Shown here one piece after another: positions 1 through 6,876 of a stretch of DNA of 9,734 nucleotides (the stretch's first letter is position 1; every line of letters starts with the position of its first letter). The position numbers and the translations under genes are program-made. The stretch spans positions 1 through 9,734 of the forward strand of contig DIVU01000340.1 in assembly GCA_002423365.1 (NCBI GenBank). Direction: 5' to 3'. The notes beneath the pieces were generated by a model. That model did not search any database, was not told the origin of the DNA, and saw only the letters and a program-made list of their open reading frames with translations. The DNA comes from Desulfuromonadaceae bacterium UBA6124. Lineage in GTDB: Bacteria; Desulfobacterota; Desulfuromonadia; Desulfuromonadales; Trichloromonadaceae.

Positions 1-1290
1 GGCGGCGAAGCGGAAGAGCGGCCGCAGCACCGCCGCCAACTCCGACGGCTGGCGATCGAGAAAGGCCCCGATTTGCTCCGGCGTGCGCAGGGCTTCGGGC
101 AGTCGGCCGAGGACTTGGGCGAGGCGGTCGAGCCGGTCGGCGAGGGCCGCGTTTCCTCGCCCTTCGGTGGTCAGACCGAGCTGCCGGGGAAGATCCCGAA
201 AAAACTTATCGTCCATCGCTGGCGCCGGTTGTAGCAATTGTTCGGCCAGGCGAGTCAAGGTCTGCTCGAGTTCGGGCGCGGTCGGGGCATTCGCCGGAGC
301 GGCCGAAAGCCGGTTCCAGAATTGTTGGGCGGCTTCCCGCAGCACCGGGGCATCGGCAGGCGGCGGCGCGGCCAGCGTGCGCGCGGCCTCTTCCAGGCGT
401 TGCAGCGGGGCGGCGGTCTGCCCGGCGAAGGGGCGCAGATAGCCACCCAGCGCTTGAGTGAATTCCCTGGACAGAGCCGCGGTCCGGGCGGCCTCGGGGG
501 GCGCCGTTGGGGGCGCGGCGGGCGCCTGGGGCTGAGCGGGAGTTTCCGGCAGGGATTGGGCCAGTCGCAGCAGCGGCCGCAGCACGGCGCCCATGGCGGG
601 TGGTGGGGCGGGTTGCGTAGCGGCGGTTCTGTTCCCGCTCAGTTGTTCCGGCAGTTCACGCAGGGAACGAAAGAGCGGTTCCAGGTGATTGGTCAACTCC
701 TGGCGGAGCTGGGTGCGCCCCTGCTGAAGCTGGCCGAGGGCGTTTTTCAGCGTTTCGCGGGCGGCCTCGGTCTGCCCGGAGCCGAGTTGCGTTTCATGCA
801 TCATCCCCAGCCGCCGGGGGATCTCCCGCAGGGCCTGGCCGTCGAGTTCGCTGGGCGCCCGGCGCAGCAGGCTGAAGAGACGATCGAGGCCGTCGCGAGT
901 CTTCTGGTCGAGGTTCTTGGCCCCCGGCTCCCGCCCCTCGATGAGGGCGGGCAGCAGGACCATGGGGTCGAGCTGCTTGTCGAGCAGATGCAGGGATTGG
1001 CCGAGGCGTTCAAGCAGGTTCGGGGGGATGAGGCGGAAGCCGAGGCGGTTATCGTTTTCCATCACCTGCAAATTGACCGTATCCCCGGTGCGCAAGGGGG
1101 TGCCGGTTTCCACCCAGAGCTTGCGCTCGCCGAAGTTGAGCAGCGCCTTTTCCTGTCCCCCCTCCTCGACCGTCGCCCGGATCATCTGGTGCAGCAGCAG
1201 GTCGTGCTGCCGCTCCTCCCGCGAGACCGGCGTGACGGCCGGGACTTCGTGCGGCATCAGGGGGACGGAGGTCGGGGGGATGATTTCCAT
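1..1290 (-). CDS. FliK-like (flagellar hook-length control-like) protein, N-terminal 430 residues, cut by window edge
   Basis: The reading frame is open from ATG 1290 to the left edge without a stop, giving 430 codons of an incomplete protein. Residues about 45-88 look like a small beta domain of the pattern 'ALLNFGERKLWVETG...LRTGDTVNLQVMENDNRLGFRLI', which I associate with FliK-like proteins of deltaproteobacteria. It is followed by a long helical region rich in Leu/Arg/Gln and an Ala/Pro/Gln-rich linker (about residues 200-230), consistent with the low-complexity body of hook-length control proteins. The conserved C-terminal FliK domain would lie outside the window, so the assignment rests on architecture and the N-terminal domain only. 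An AGCAGG stretch 6 nt upstream supports ATG 1290. An in-frame ATG at 1362 would add 24 Pro-rich residues, but its GAGG abuts the start codon. The gene is divergent from srkA. It could instead be an unrelated low-complexity protein. Confidence 0.5.
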   Translation of the reverse strand, partial: MEIIPPTSVPLMPHEVPAVTPVSREERQHDLLLHQMIRATVEEGGQEKALLNFGERKLWVETGTPLRTGDTVNLQVMENDNRLGFRLIPPNLLERLGQSLHLLDKQLDPMVLLPALIEGREPGAKNLDQKTRDGLDRLFSLLRRAPSELDGQALREIPRRLGMMHETQLGSGQTEAARETLKNALGQLQQGRTQLRQELTNHLEPLFRSLRELPEQLSGNRTAATQPAPPPAMGAVLRPLLRLAQSLPETPAQPQAPAAPPTAPPEAARTAALSREFTQALGGYLRPFAGQTAAPLQRLEEAARTLAAPPPADAPVLREAAQQFWNRLSAAPANAPTAPELEQTLTRLAEQLLQPAPAMDDKFFRDLPRQLGLTTEGRGNAALADRLDRLAQVLGRLPEALRTPEQIGAFLDRQPSELAAVLRPLFRFAA

Positions 1291-1471
1291 CGTGAACCTG
1301 CTCTGGTCGGGGTTGGACGGCTGTGGAGCCGGAGATTGCGGCGCGGGATCTGTCCCTATCATCCTCAAAGTATCGCATTAATGCAAGTCCGCCTTGCCGC
1401 CTGAGAGCTTTTGCCTGGGTCGGACGGCCCTATCGGTGCTATGCTGCAGGCTCCCTTTGCGTGGAGCCCTC

Positions 1472-2458
1472 ATGCCGGAAACGAATCTTCATCCCTTTCA
1501 GAAGCTCACCCCCAGCCTAGTCATGGATGCCGTGGAAAGCCTCGGCTTTCGCTGCGACTGCCGCACCTTCCCTCTGAACAGCTACGAAAACCGCGTCTAT
1601 CAGGTCGGTATTGAGGATGATCAGCCCCTGATCGCCAAATTCTACCGGCCCCAGCGCTGGAGCGACGAACAGATTCGCGAAGAGCACCAGTTCTGTTTCG
1701 AGCTGGCCGAGCACGAACTGCCGGTGGTCGCGCCTTGGCGCGACGGCGCGAGGGAGAGCCTCTTTCATTTCGCCGATTTTCGGTTTTCCCTCTACCCGCG
1801 TAAAGGGGGGCACGCCCCGGAGCTGGACAATCTCGACAATCTGCTCATCCTCGGCCGGCTGCTCGGCCGCATTCACCGCATCGGCGCCCTACGGCCCTTC
1901 ACCGAGCGGCCGCGTCTCGACTGCCAAAGCTTCGGCCGCGACAGCGCGGCGTTCATCGCCGAGCGCTTCATGCCGCCGGAATACCGCGCCAATTACCAGG
2001 CCATCACCGCCGACCTGCTCGACGCCGTCGACACCCTGCTGGCCGAGGTCGACGCCCGCTGCATCCGCACCCATGGCGACTGCCACGTCGGCAATATCCT
2101 CTGGCGCGACCAGGCGCCCCACTTCGTCGACTTCGACGATGCGCGCATGGCCCCGGCGGTGCAGGATCTGTGGATGATGCTCTCCGGCGACCGCCCCCGG
2201 CAGACCGCCCAACTTGCCGAACTGCTGGAAGGCTATGGCGAATTCAACGACTTCCGCCCCGCCGAGCTGCGCCTGATCGAAGCCCTGCGCAGCCTGCGGA
2301 TGCTCCATTACAGCGCCTGGCTCGCCCGCCGCTGGGACGACCCCGCCTTTCCCGTCCACTTCCCCTGGTTCAACACCGTCCGCTACTGGGGGGAACACAT
2401 CCTCCATCTGCGCGAACAACTCGCCGCGATCAACGAACCGCCGCTGCCGATGCCCTGA
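1472..2458 (+). CDS. srkA: Stress response kinase A (SrkA/YihE family Ser/Thr protein kinase)
   Basis: The protein has 328 residues, matching the usual length of the SrkA/YihE family, cytoplasmic kinases of the APH/choline-kinase fold that in E. coli counter stress-induced (MazEF-linked) death. The N-terminal lobe has the family segment 'SYENRVYQVG' and a candidate ATP-binding Lys in 'LIAKFYRPQRW'. The catalytic loop reads H201-GDCHVGN, giving catalytic base Asp203 and Mg-binding Asn208, followed by 'FVDFDDARMAPAVQDLWMML' with Asp220 as the second metal ligand. All key residues are present, so the enzyme should be active. The start at 1472 is preferred because GGAG lies 5 nt upstream and the resulting N-terminus fits the family; an in-frame ATG at 1394 would add 26 residues of unlikely sequence. 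In E. coli this gene precedes dsbA; here it appears single, ending at a strong hairpin. No clear sigma-70 promoter was found upstream. Confidence 0.93.
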   Translation: MPETNLHPFQKLTPSLVMDAVESLGFRCDCRTFPLNSYENRVYQVGIEDDQPLIAKFYRPQRWSDEQIREEHQFCFELAEHELPVVAPWRDGARESLFHFADFRFSLYPRKGGHAPELDNLDNLLILGRLLGRIHRIGALRPFTERPRLDCQSFGRDSAAFIAERFMPPEYRANYQAITADLLDAVDTLLAEVDARCIRTHGDCHVGNILWRDQAPHFVDFDDARMAPAVQDLWMMLSGDRPRQTAQLAELLEGYGEFNDFRPAELRLIEALRSLRMLHYSAWLARRWDDPAFPVHFPWFNTVRYWGEHILHLREQLAAINEPPLPMP

Positions 2459-2463
2459 GGAAT

Positions 2464-2500
2464 AAAAAAGGGGGCGGTCCGTTGCTGAACGGCCGCCCCC
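2464..2500 (-). terminator. Rho-independent terminator between srkA and the M48 protease gene (possibly bidirectional)
   Basis: The arms 2470-2483 and 2488-2500 form a 13-bp GC-rich stem with one bulged base (2478) and a GCTG loop (2484-2487). Read on the minus strand it is followed by six T (2469-2464), so it is a canonical terminator for the M48 transcript. It starts 28 nt beyond the M48 stop and only 11 nt after the srkA stop. In the plus direction the T-tract directly after the stem is poor, although a run of seven T follows at 2524-2530. Confidence 0.85.
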
Positions 2501-2528
2501 CTGTTGTACCTATCCCATCCGTATTTTT

Positions 2529-3263
2529 TTACAGCCTCTTGATTTCCTGATCGATATTGTCCAGTCGTGCCTTGTTCGAGGGATGCGAGCTGAGGAAACC
2601 GCCTTTGGCAGCCTGGATGCCTTCGAGGGTTTCGATGGAGCGGCGCATGGCGTAGGGGTCTTTTCCCCAGCGCTTGAGCGCCTTGACCGCGTAGGCGTCG
2701 GCTTCAAGTTCGTCCTGCTGGGAAAAATGGGCGTTGATGGCGGTCTGGCCAAGTTTTCCGAGAAGGGAAGACGAGACGTTGCCGATCACCCCGCCGGCCG
2801 AGACCAGCCCCTGAAAAGCGCTGTCGGTGAGAATCTGGGCGCGCATCTGGTTGTAGGAATGCTTCAGCTTGACATGCCCGACTTCGTGGGCGATGACCGC
2901 CAGTACCTGATCGTCGGGCATCACGTCCATGAGTCCCGAATAGACCCGAACGGTCCCGTCAGCCATGGCGAAGGCGTTGATGTCCTTGGCCAAATAGGCC
3001 TTGAAGTTGAGGTTCATGCCGTCGTAGTTGGTGAGGTTGCGGGTCAGGTTGCCGAGCCGTTGGCTATAGGGGCTGTTCGCCGGGGCGACCTGATTCTTGT
3101 TGTCCATTTCCTGGGCGGCCAGGGCCGAGGTTTGGCGTACGCTGTTTTCGTCGAGGGTGGTGGCCTGCAGGACGCCGGCGCCGACGGCGAACATGCTCTC
3201 GGCGGCGCAACCGCTCAGGGTCAAGGTCAACAGAAGTAATAGCGGGACGATTCTGAGCTTCAT
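2529..3263 (-). CDS. M48-family zinc metalloprotease, lipoprotein
   Basis: This 244-residue protein starts with a lipoprotein signal: basic N-terminus, a poly-Leu core and the lipobox LSGC with lipidated Cys19, so it should be anchored in the envelope facing the periplasm. The zinc site is HEVGH at 126-130, with the third ligand predicted as Glu185 and the conserved Asp189 in 'DELEAD'. A downstream 'SSHPSNKAR' (His227) matches the HP motif seen in BepA/YcaL/LoiP-type proteases. Such enzymes degrade misassembled outer-membrane proteins or act in envelope quality control. There is no TPR domain, so it is closer to the short YcaL/LoiP type than to BepA. AGGAG 7 nt upstream supports ATG 3263; the frame is open further upstream but that part overlaps the PrmA-like gene out of frame. 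It lies 38 nt after that gene and is probably co-transcribed with it. Confidence 0.93.
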   Translation of the reverse strand: MKLRIVPLLLLLTLTLSGCAAESMFAVGAGVLQATTLDENSVRQTSALAAQEMDNKNQVAPANSPYSQRLGNLTRNLTNYDGMNLNFKAYLAKDINAFAMADGTVRVYSGLMDVMPDDQVLAVIAHEVGHVKLKHSYNQMRAQILTDSAFQGLVSAGGVIGNVSSSLLGKLGQTAINAHFSQQDELEADAYAVKALKRWGKDPYAMRRSIETLEGIQAAKGGFLSSHPSNKARLDNIDQEIKRL

Positions 3264-3301
3264 GATCGTTCTCCTTATCGCGTGGGAGGGTGCCGGAGGC
3301 C

Positions 3302-3907
3302 TTATAGGGTCCCCGGTTTTTGCAGCAGGAAGCTGGCGTAATCCTCCATGATGCGGCTGTCGGCGACGGTGCACCCGAGCTGGGTGTAACGGCGCTGGAT
3401 GTCGAACTTGTCCTGCAAGGGGATGCCGGAGAGAAGCAGATGACCGCCGGGCCGGGTCAGTTCCACCAGCCGGTCGGCCAGGGGCAGGAGGATGTCGGCG
3501 TAGATGTTGGCCATGACCAGATCGAAAGGGCGCGTGGCGACGGCGGAGAGTTCGCCGCAGATGGTCAGAACCCGGTCTTCGAGGCCGTTGAGCCGGGCAT
3601 TCTCGGCACAGGAGAGGGCCGCCGGCCATTCCAGGTCGAGAGCGATAATCGCGGCGGCGCCGAGACGGGCGGCGGCGAGGGCGAGGATGCCGGTGCCGGT
3701 GCCGAGGTCGAAGGCCCGGCAGCCTGCGATGTCGGGAATGCCCGTCAGCAGTTCCAGACAGGAGGCGGTCGTTTCGTGTTCGCCGGAACCGAAGGCCCCC
3801 TTGCGCCCGAGGATCAGCGGGATGCCGCAAGGGTCGGGGGTGGGAAAGCCGGCGGGGATGATGGTGAAAGCCCCCACCGGAAAGGGTTTGAAAATGCGGC
3901 CCGACAT
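3302..3907 (-). CDS. Short PrmA-like (ribosomal protein L11 methyltransferase-type) SAM-dependent methyltransferase
   Basis: The 201-residue protein corresponds to the catalytic half of PrmA. Residues 37-47 'GAFGSGEHETT' match the PrmA segment before the Rossmann fold, residues 67-73 'DLGTGTG' are SAM motif I, residues 134-138 'NIYAD' replace the NI(L/Y)A substrate-side motif, and 'LLLSGIPLQD' matches the PrmA post-motif strand. Full-length PrmA has about 290-300 residues with an N-terminal domain that binds L11; that domain is absent here. The start is well supported by AGGAGG just upstream of ATG 3907, and no matching coding sequence precedes it, so the short form looks native rather than truncated. 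Its substrate may be L11 or another protein or small molecule. It leads a probable two-gene unit with the M48 protease. Confidence 0.85.
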   Translation of the reverse strand: MSGRIFKPFPVGAFTIIPAGFPTPDPCGIPLILGRKGAFGSGEHETTASCLELLTGIPDIAGCRAFDLGTGTGILALAAARLGAAAIIALDLEWPAALSCAENARLNGLEDRVLTICGELSAVATRPFDLVMANIYADILLPLADRLVELTRPGGHLLLSGIPLQDKFDIQRRYTQLGCTVADSRIMEDYASFLLQKPGTL

Positions 3908-3951
3908 GCGTCCTCCTGATGAAAACCGTGAGTTTTTCTTAAAGCTCCGGC

Positions 3952-3981
3952 ATCATAACAAAGGCGGCGGCAAAAGGCCAA
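3952..3981 (-). promoter_or_regulatory. Candidate sigma-70 promoter for the PrmA-like/M48 unit
   Basis: On the minus strand, TTGGCC (3981-3976) and TATGAT (3957-3952) are separated by 18 nt, matching the -35 and -10 consensus at 4/6 and 5/6 positions. The predicted transcription start is about 35-40 nt upstream of ATG 3907. This is a consensus match only. Confidence 0.35.
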
Positions 3982-4017
3982 AACGAAAAGGTTCGTCGCA
4001 GGGGGATGGGGAAACTG

Positions 4018-4057
4018 AAAGCGGCGCGTTTCCATTTAGAGGAGAACGCGCCGCTTT
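4018..4057 (-). terminator. Terminator hairpin after the HesB-like selenoprotein gene
   Basis: A perfect 13-bp GC-rich stem (4018-4030 with 4045-4057) encloses a 14-nt loop and starts 23 nt after the HesB-like stop. The T-tract on the minus-strand side is weak (CAGTTTCCCC), so termination may be less efficient than at the other hairpins here. Confidence 0.65.
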
Positions 4058-4080
4058 GTTGTCCTTGATCTATCGGATCA

Positions 4081-4368
4081 TCAGCAGCAGGAAGAGCCCT
4101 GCTCGGGGGCGACGACGAAGCCTTTGCCGGACCAGTTATCCACGTAGTCGATCATCTGGTTCTCGGTGAAGGGCTCGATACTCTCTTCCATGAAGAGTTC
4201 GATGTTTCCGACCTTGGTGCCTTTTTCATTCTCTTTCGGCTCATCCAGAGCCAACCCCAGACGGGGTCCTCCTCAGCCAAAGCCCTGGAAAATGACGCGA
4301 ACGGCCTTGCCCGGGCTCTTTTGCAACAGTTCTTGCAGCGCCTCGCGGGCGCTCTCGGTAATTTTCAT
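4081..4368 (-). CDS. HesB/IscA-like selenoprotein (Sec encoded by in-frame UGA at codon 32)
   Basis: Read from ATG 4368, with AAGGAGG 5 nt upstream, the frame gives a 95-residue protein of the IscA/HesB fold, interrupted once by UGA at 4275-4273. Decoding that codon as selenocysteine gives 'QGFGUGGPRLGLALDEPKE', matching the HesB-like selenoprotein family, in which Sec occupies the position of the first metal/Fe-S-binding Cys of IscA-type proteins. The C-terminus 'GSSCC' supplies the second Cys pair normally found in IscA/ErpA proteins. Sequence on both sides of the UGA is family-like, so this is not a broken gene. A SECIS-like hairpin follows the UGA (4252-4238). The role is inferred as Fe-S or metal binding/carrier in the cytoplasm; the exact function of the Sec form is not known to me. 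Stop codons are tandem UGA UGA (4083-4078). Standard translation would miss the gene or call only fragments. Confidence 0.9.
4238..4252 (-). promoter_or_regulatory. Candidate bacterial SECIS hairpin of the HesB-like gene
   Basis: In the mRNA, GGCUC (4252-4248) pairs with GAGCC (4242-4238) around the loop UGGAU. A G is at the second loop position, and 26 nt separate it from the UGA codon (4275-4273). Bacterial SECIS elements are generally described as a stem-loop just 3' of the UGA with a G among the first two loop bases at roughly 16-37 nt, so this fits. A second hairpin, ACCCC/GGGGU with loop GUCU, lies between it and the UGA (4267-4254) and is a closer-spaced alternative. This element would recruit SelB. 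Confidence 0.65.
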
Positions 4369-4398
4369 GGCGACCTCCTTGTTGGTCCGTTTTGCATA

Positions 4399-4427
4399 AC
4401 AATATGCGAATATAAGAATGATGTCAA
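4399..4427 (-). promoter_or_regulatory. Sigma-70 promoter of the HesB-like selenoprotein gene, with overlapping dyad
   Basis: On the minus strand a perfect TTGACA (4427-4422) is followed after exactly 17 nt by TATTGT (4404-4399, 4/6). The predicted start lies near 4392, giving a leader of about 24 nt. The dyad GCATA-N4-TATGC (4394-4407) overlaps the -10 element and could be a repressor operator. The promoter comes after the terminator of the barrel gene, so the HesB-like gene can be transcribed on its own. Confidence 0.65.
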
Positions 4428-4452
4428 GGTCCGCGCGTTTTTTGCACGGGAT

Positions 4453-4484
4453 AAAGCAAAGCCCGGCTGCGCAAGCAGCCGGGC
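4453..4484 (-). terminator. Rho-independent terminator of the cytochrome-barrel operon
   Basis: A perfect 10-bp stem (4461-4470 with 4475-4484) encloses a 4-nt loop and is followed on the minus strand by a T-rich tail, TTTGCTTT (4460-4453). It begins 28 nt after the barrel stop codon. Its position right after the downstream stop at 4513, not after the UGA at 4993, fits a gene that extends to 4513. Confidence 0.85.
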
Positions 4485-4512
4485 CCGATGAAACATGGGA
4501 AATCGTTCGTTT

Positions 4513-6861
4513 CTAGAAACGGTAGCCGAAGCCGAGATAGGCGTAGTAGGCCTTGCCGTCTTCGTCGCCGTAGACATAGCCTTCCTTGGAACGGAAGATG
4601 TCGTAGGTCGCCGAGGCCGAGGTGTAGAAGGCGTCGGTGAACTCGTAAGTGCCGCCCAGGGTGAACTGGTATTGCTGATAGGCGAGATCGGAATACTCGT
4701 CCACGGTGTTGTTCATCTCCCAGGTATCGTAGTTGACCGAGGCATAGGCGCCGGGGGCCTCAATGCCGGTTGCGGCCAGCGGCGTGGTCAGGTTGTTCTC
4801 CGGAGTTAACAGGGCCCGTTCGGTGAAATCCCAGTCCCAACTGCTCTTGGCCCGGTTGTAGGTAAAGCCGGCATTCATCTTCAATTTTTCAGTCGCCTGG
4901 TAATCCAGGTTGAGGGCGAGGGTGTGGACGTCGGTATTGTATTCAGCGGTGTTGCAGATCGAGCCAAACTGGCCCGACGAGACGTCGTTCGCTCAGCCAT
5001 GGTACCAGCCGACACACATCTGGTTTTCCGTTTCCTGCTTGTTGAAGGTGTAGGCCATGGTCAGATTCATCTTGCCGTTCGGCGCATACCAGAGGCTGAC
5101 GCCGGGAACATAGGTGGTCTGCTCGAACTCCACTGCGTCGTTTTCCGCCTGGCGCATCCGGGCGAAGAAGGTCGCCGCCTTGTTGGCGCTGATCGCCCAG
5201 GTGGTGGAGAGCTTCGCCTCGTGGACTTCATCGGGCAGGTTGGTCGATTCCAGTTGGCGGTTGGGGTAAACATCAGTCCAGTACCAGGTGTTGTCGGGGG
5301 TGGCCGCAGGCAACTGATCGCCGGGGGTATTCATCGCCGCCGTGTTGTAATACCAGAGGCCGGACCCCAAAGGATCCTGGATGCCGTCTCCCTGGGCGAT
5401 GCCGACATGGGCGCCGGGCAGGGGATCGTCGATCTTCTGGAACTGATAGCTGAAATTGCCGGACAGGGCTTTGTTCAGCCGGGTTTTGACCGACGCCTTC
5501 AGGGTCTGGGTGTCGGTTTCCAGAAGCTCTTCCTCGTCGCGGTCTTCCTCATCGAATTCGTAGCCGAGACGCAAGGTAGTGCCCCGAGCCAGGCGGTAGA
5601 CGAGATCGGCGCCGACTTCCTTGACCTTGCGGGCTTCCGCCGAATTCCATTCGTCGGTGTTGGTGTTCGGCCATGCGGCTGCCGCATTGGCGACATCCCG
5701 GGCCGGGTAATAGATCTCATTACCGTTGACATCGATGTCATACATGCTGCCGCGTAGGGACAGACGCAGATTTTTGCCGATTTTTGTGGCCAGTTTGCTG
5801 CCGACGGATTCGTACTCGCTCTTCAGGGCGTTGCCGTCGAGGAGCAGGTATTCCCCTTGCGTCGGGCTCTTCGAGCTTTCGATGTCGGATTTAACGTAGC
5901 TGGCGGTCAGGCTGGTGTCCTTGGGCAGGTCGATCCGGGCCTTGAGGGCGTGGCTGTCTTTTTCCGAATCGGGGGTGCGGCCGAAGGGGTAGTCGCCGTT
6001 TTCATACAGCATGTTGTAAGCGGTCGGGTTGGTGGCGTCTTCGTAGTAGCGGATGGGGGTGGACCCGCTTTCCGAGAAGCTGCGGGTCAGATACTCGTAG
6101 TCGACGGTCAGCAGCCCGAACTTGCCGGTGGCGCCGAAGACATAATCCTCGGTGACCTCGTCGATCTTCTTGCCCGTCGCGCTGACGTGGCAGCTGTCGC
6201 ATTTGGTGACGCCGATGGCCTGCTCCAGTCCTTGACGTTTTTCGATGCGCATGCCGGCGTGGAAGACGACGTTGGGCAAGGAGGGGATGACCAGATCCGC
6301 TTCGCTCTTGAGTTCGCGGCGGGTCACCAGGTAGTCGTTGGACAGTTCTTCGGTGTACGCCTGAAGGGGATCGTAATTCAAGGTGCCGCCGCCGACACTT
6401 GCGCCGGCCGGGAGATTGGCGAAGATCTTGTCCGTGGTGACGCTGGGCTGGGAACCGCCAATGTCGTCACGCGCGGTGGCGCCCATCTGGTCGAGGGTTT
6501 CATGGTCCTTCCAGTGTTCCAGCACCTGGTAGTCGAGGCCGAGGCGGAAAATCCGGGCGGCATCGAGTTCGAGATTGAATTTCTGGTCACGGGGACCGTT
6601 GACATCCGCTTCGAGCTCAAAGGCCGAATGCTCGCCCATATCCCCTTCGACGAAGAGCTTGGGGGCGAAGCTGAGGCCATCTTCGGAGCGGCCCCGGACA
6701 TATTCGTTGACACGGGCTGCGTTGTCCTTGGTGTTTATCCCGGTGGCGCCGACCTCCACCTGGCCGCCGAAGACTTTCTCTTCGGCTGAAGCCGTGGCGG
6801 CGGTCGACATCAAGGCCAGGACGGACAGCAATGTAAGCAGCCAATATAGGGGTTGCCTCAT
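4513..6861 (-). CDS. MtrB/PioB-family outer-membrane beta-barrel, predicted selenoprotein (UGA codon 623 read as Sec)
   Basis: ATG 6861 (AGGAGG 6 nt upstream) opens a frame with one UGA at 4995-4993 and a final UAG at 4513; readthrough gives 782 residues. Residues 1-26 are a signal peptide with cleavage after ASA. The rest alternates amphipathic strands with short turns and long acidic loops, ending in 'YLGFGYRF', the terminal Phe expected for BAM-dependent barrels. MtrB/PioB proteins form the pore that holds a periplasmic decaheme cytochrome, matching the gene 15 nt upstream. Two features are unusual. Residues 221-225 are CDSCH, a c-type heme motif, in a long loop. Sec623 sits in 'MCVGWYHGU' with Cys616 before it and Cys636 after it; these and C221/C224 are the only thiol/selenol residues I see. 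Strand alternation from the C-terminus places both loops outside the cell. A SECIS-like hairpin follows the UGA. The alternative, a nonsense mutation splitting the gene into 622 residues and a fragment, is less likely. Confidence 0.8.
4958..4978 (-). promoter_or_regulatory. Candidate bacterial SECIS hairpin of the barrel gene
   Basis: In the mRNA, 4978-4970 pairs with 4966-4958 in a 9-bp stem with two G-U pairs (core GGGCCA/UGGCUC) around the loop GUU (4969-4967). The first loop base is G, and 23 nt separate it from the UGA (4995-4993). Stem, loop size, G position and spacing all fit the usual bacterial SECIS description. The hairpin lies inside the coding sequence in a loop-encoding region, as expected when SECIS and protein sequence must coexist. 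Confidence 0.65.
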
Positions 6862-6876
6862 TTCTTCCTCCTTGAG

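Noticed and set aside
1375..1384. Perfect palindrome GCATTAATGC between the divergent FliK-like and srkA genes
   Set aside because: It is only 10 bp long, with no convincing promoter around it, and could be chance.
238..1404. Plus-strand open frame of 388 codons
   Set aside because: It is antisense to the FliK-like gene, is Gly/Gln/Arg-rich without a recognisable domain, and is explained by the GC skew of the real minus-strand frame.
3264..3830. N-terminal extension of the M48 protease to 3830
   Set aside because: It would bury the lipoprotein signal peptide, overlaps the PrmA-like gene out of frame, and reads as Arg/Pro-rich shadow sequence; ATG 3263 has a good ribosome binding site.
4513..4884. 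Separate minus-strand gene of 123 codons starting at ATG 4884
   Set aside because: It is in the same frame as the barrel gene, has no good ribosome binding site, and consists of barrel strands only; it is the C-terminal part of the barrel protein.
4993..4995. UGA in the barrel gene as a nonsense mutation or sequencing error (pseudogene)
   Set aside because: The frame is intact for 159 further codons to the proper C-terminal Phe, a SECIS-like hairpin with correct spacing follows, and the adjacent gene is a recognised selenoprotein type. It cannot be fully excluded without homologs.
4924..6789. Long plus-strand open frames (4924-5757 and 5857-6789)
   Set aside because: Both are antisense shadows of the barrel gene, whose signal peptide, strands and family features are clear.
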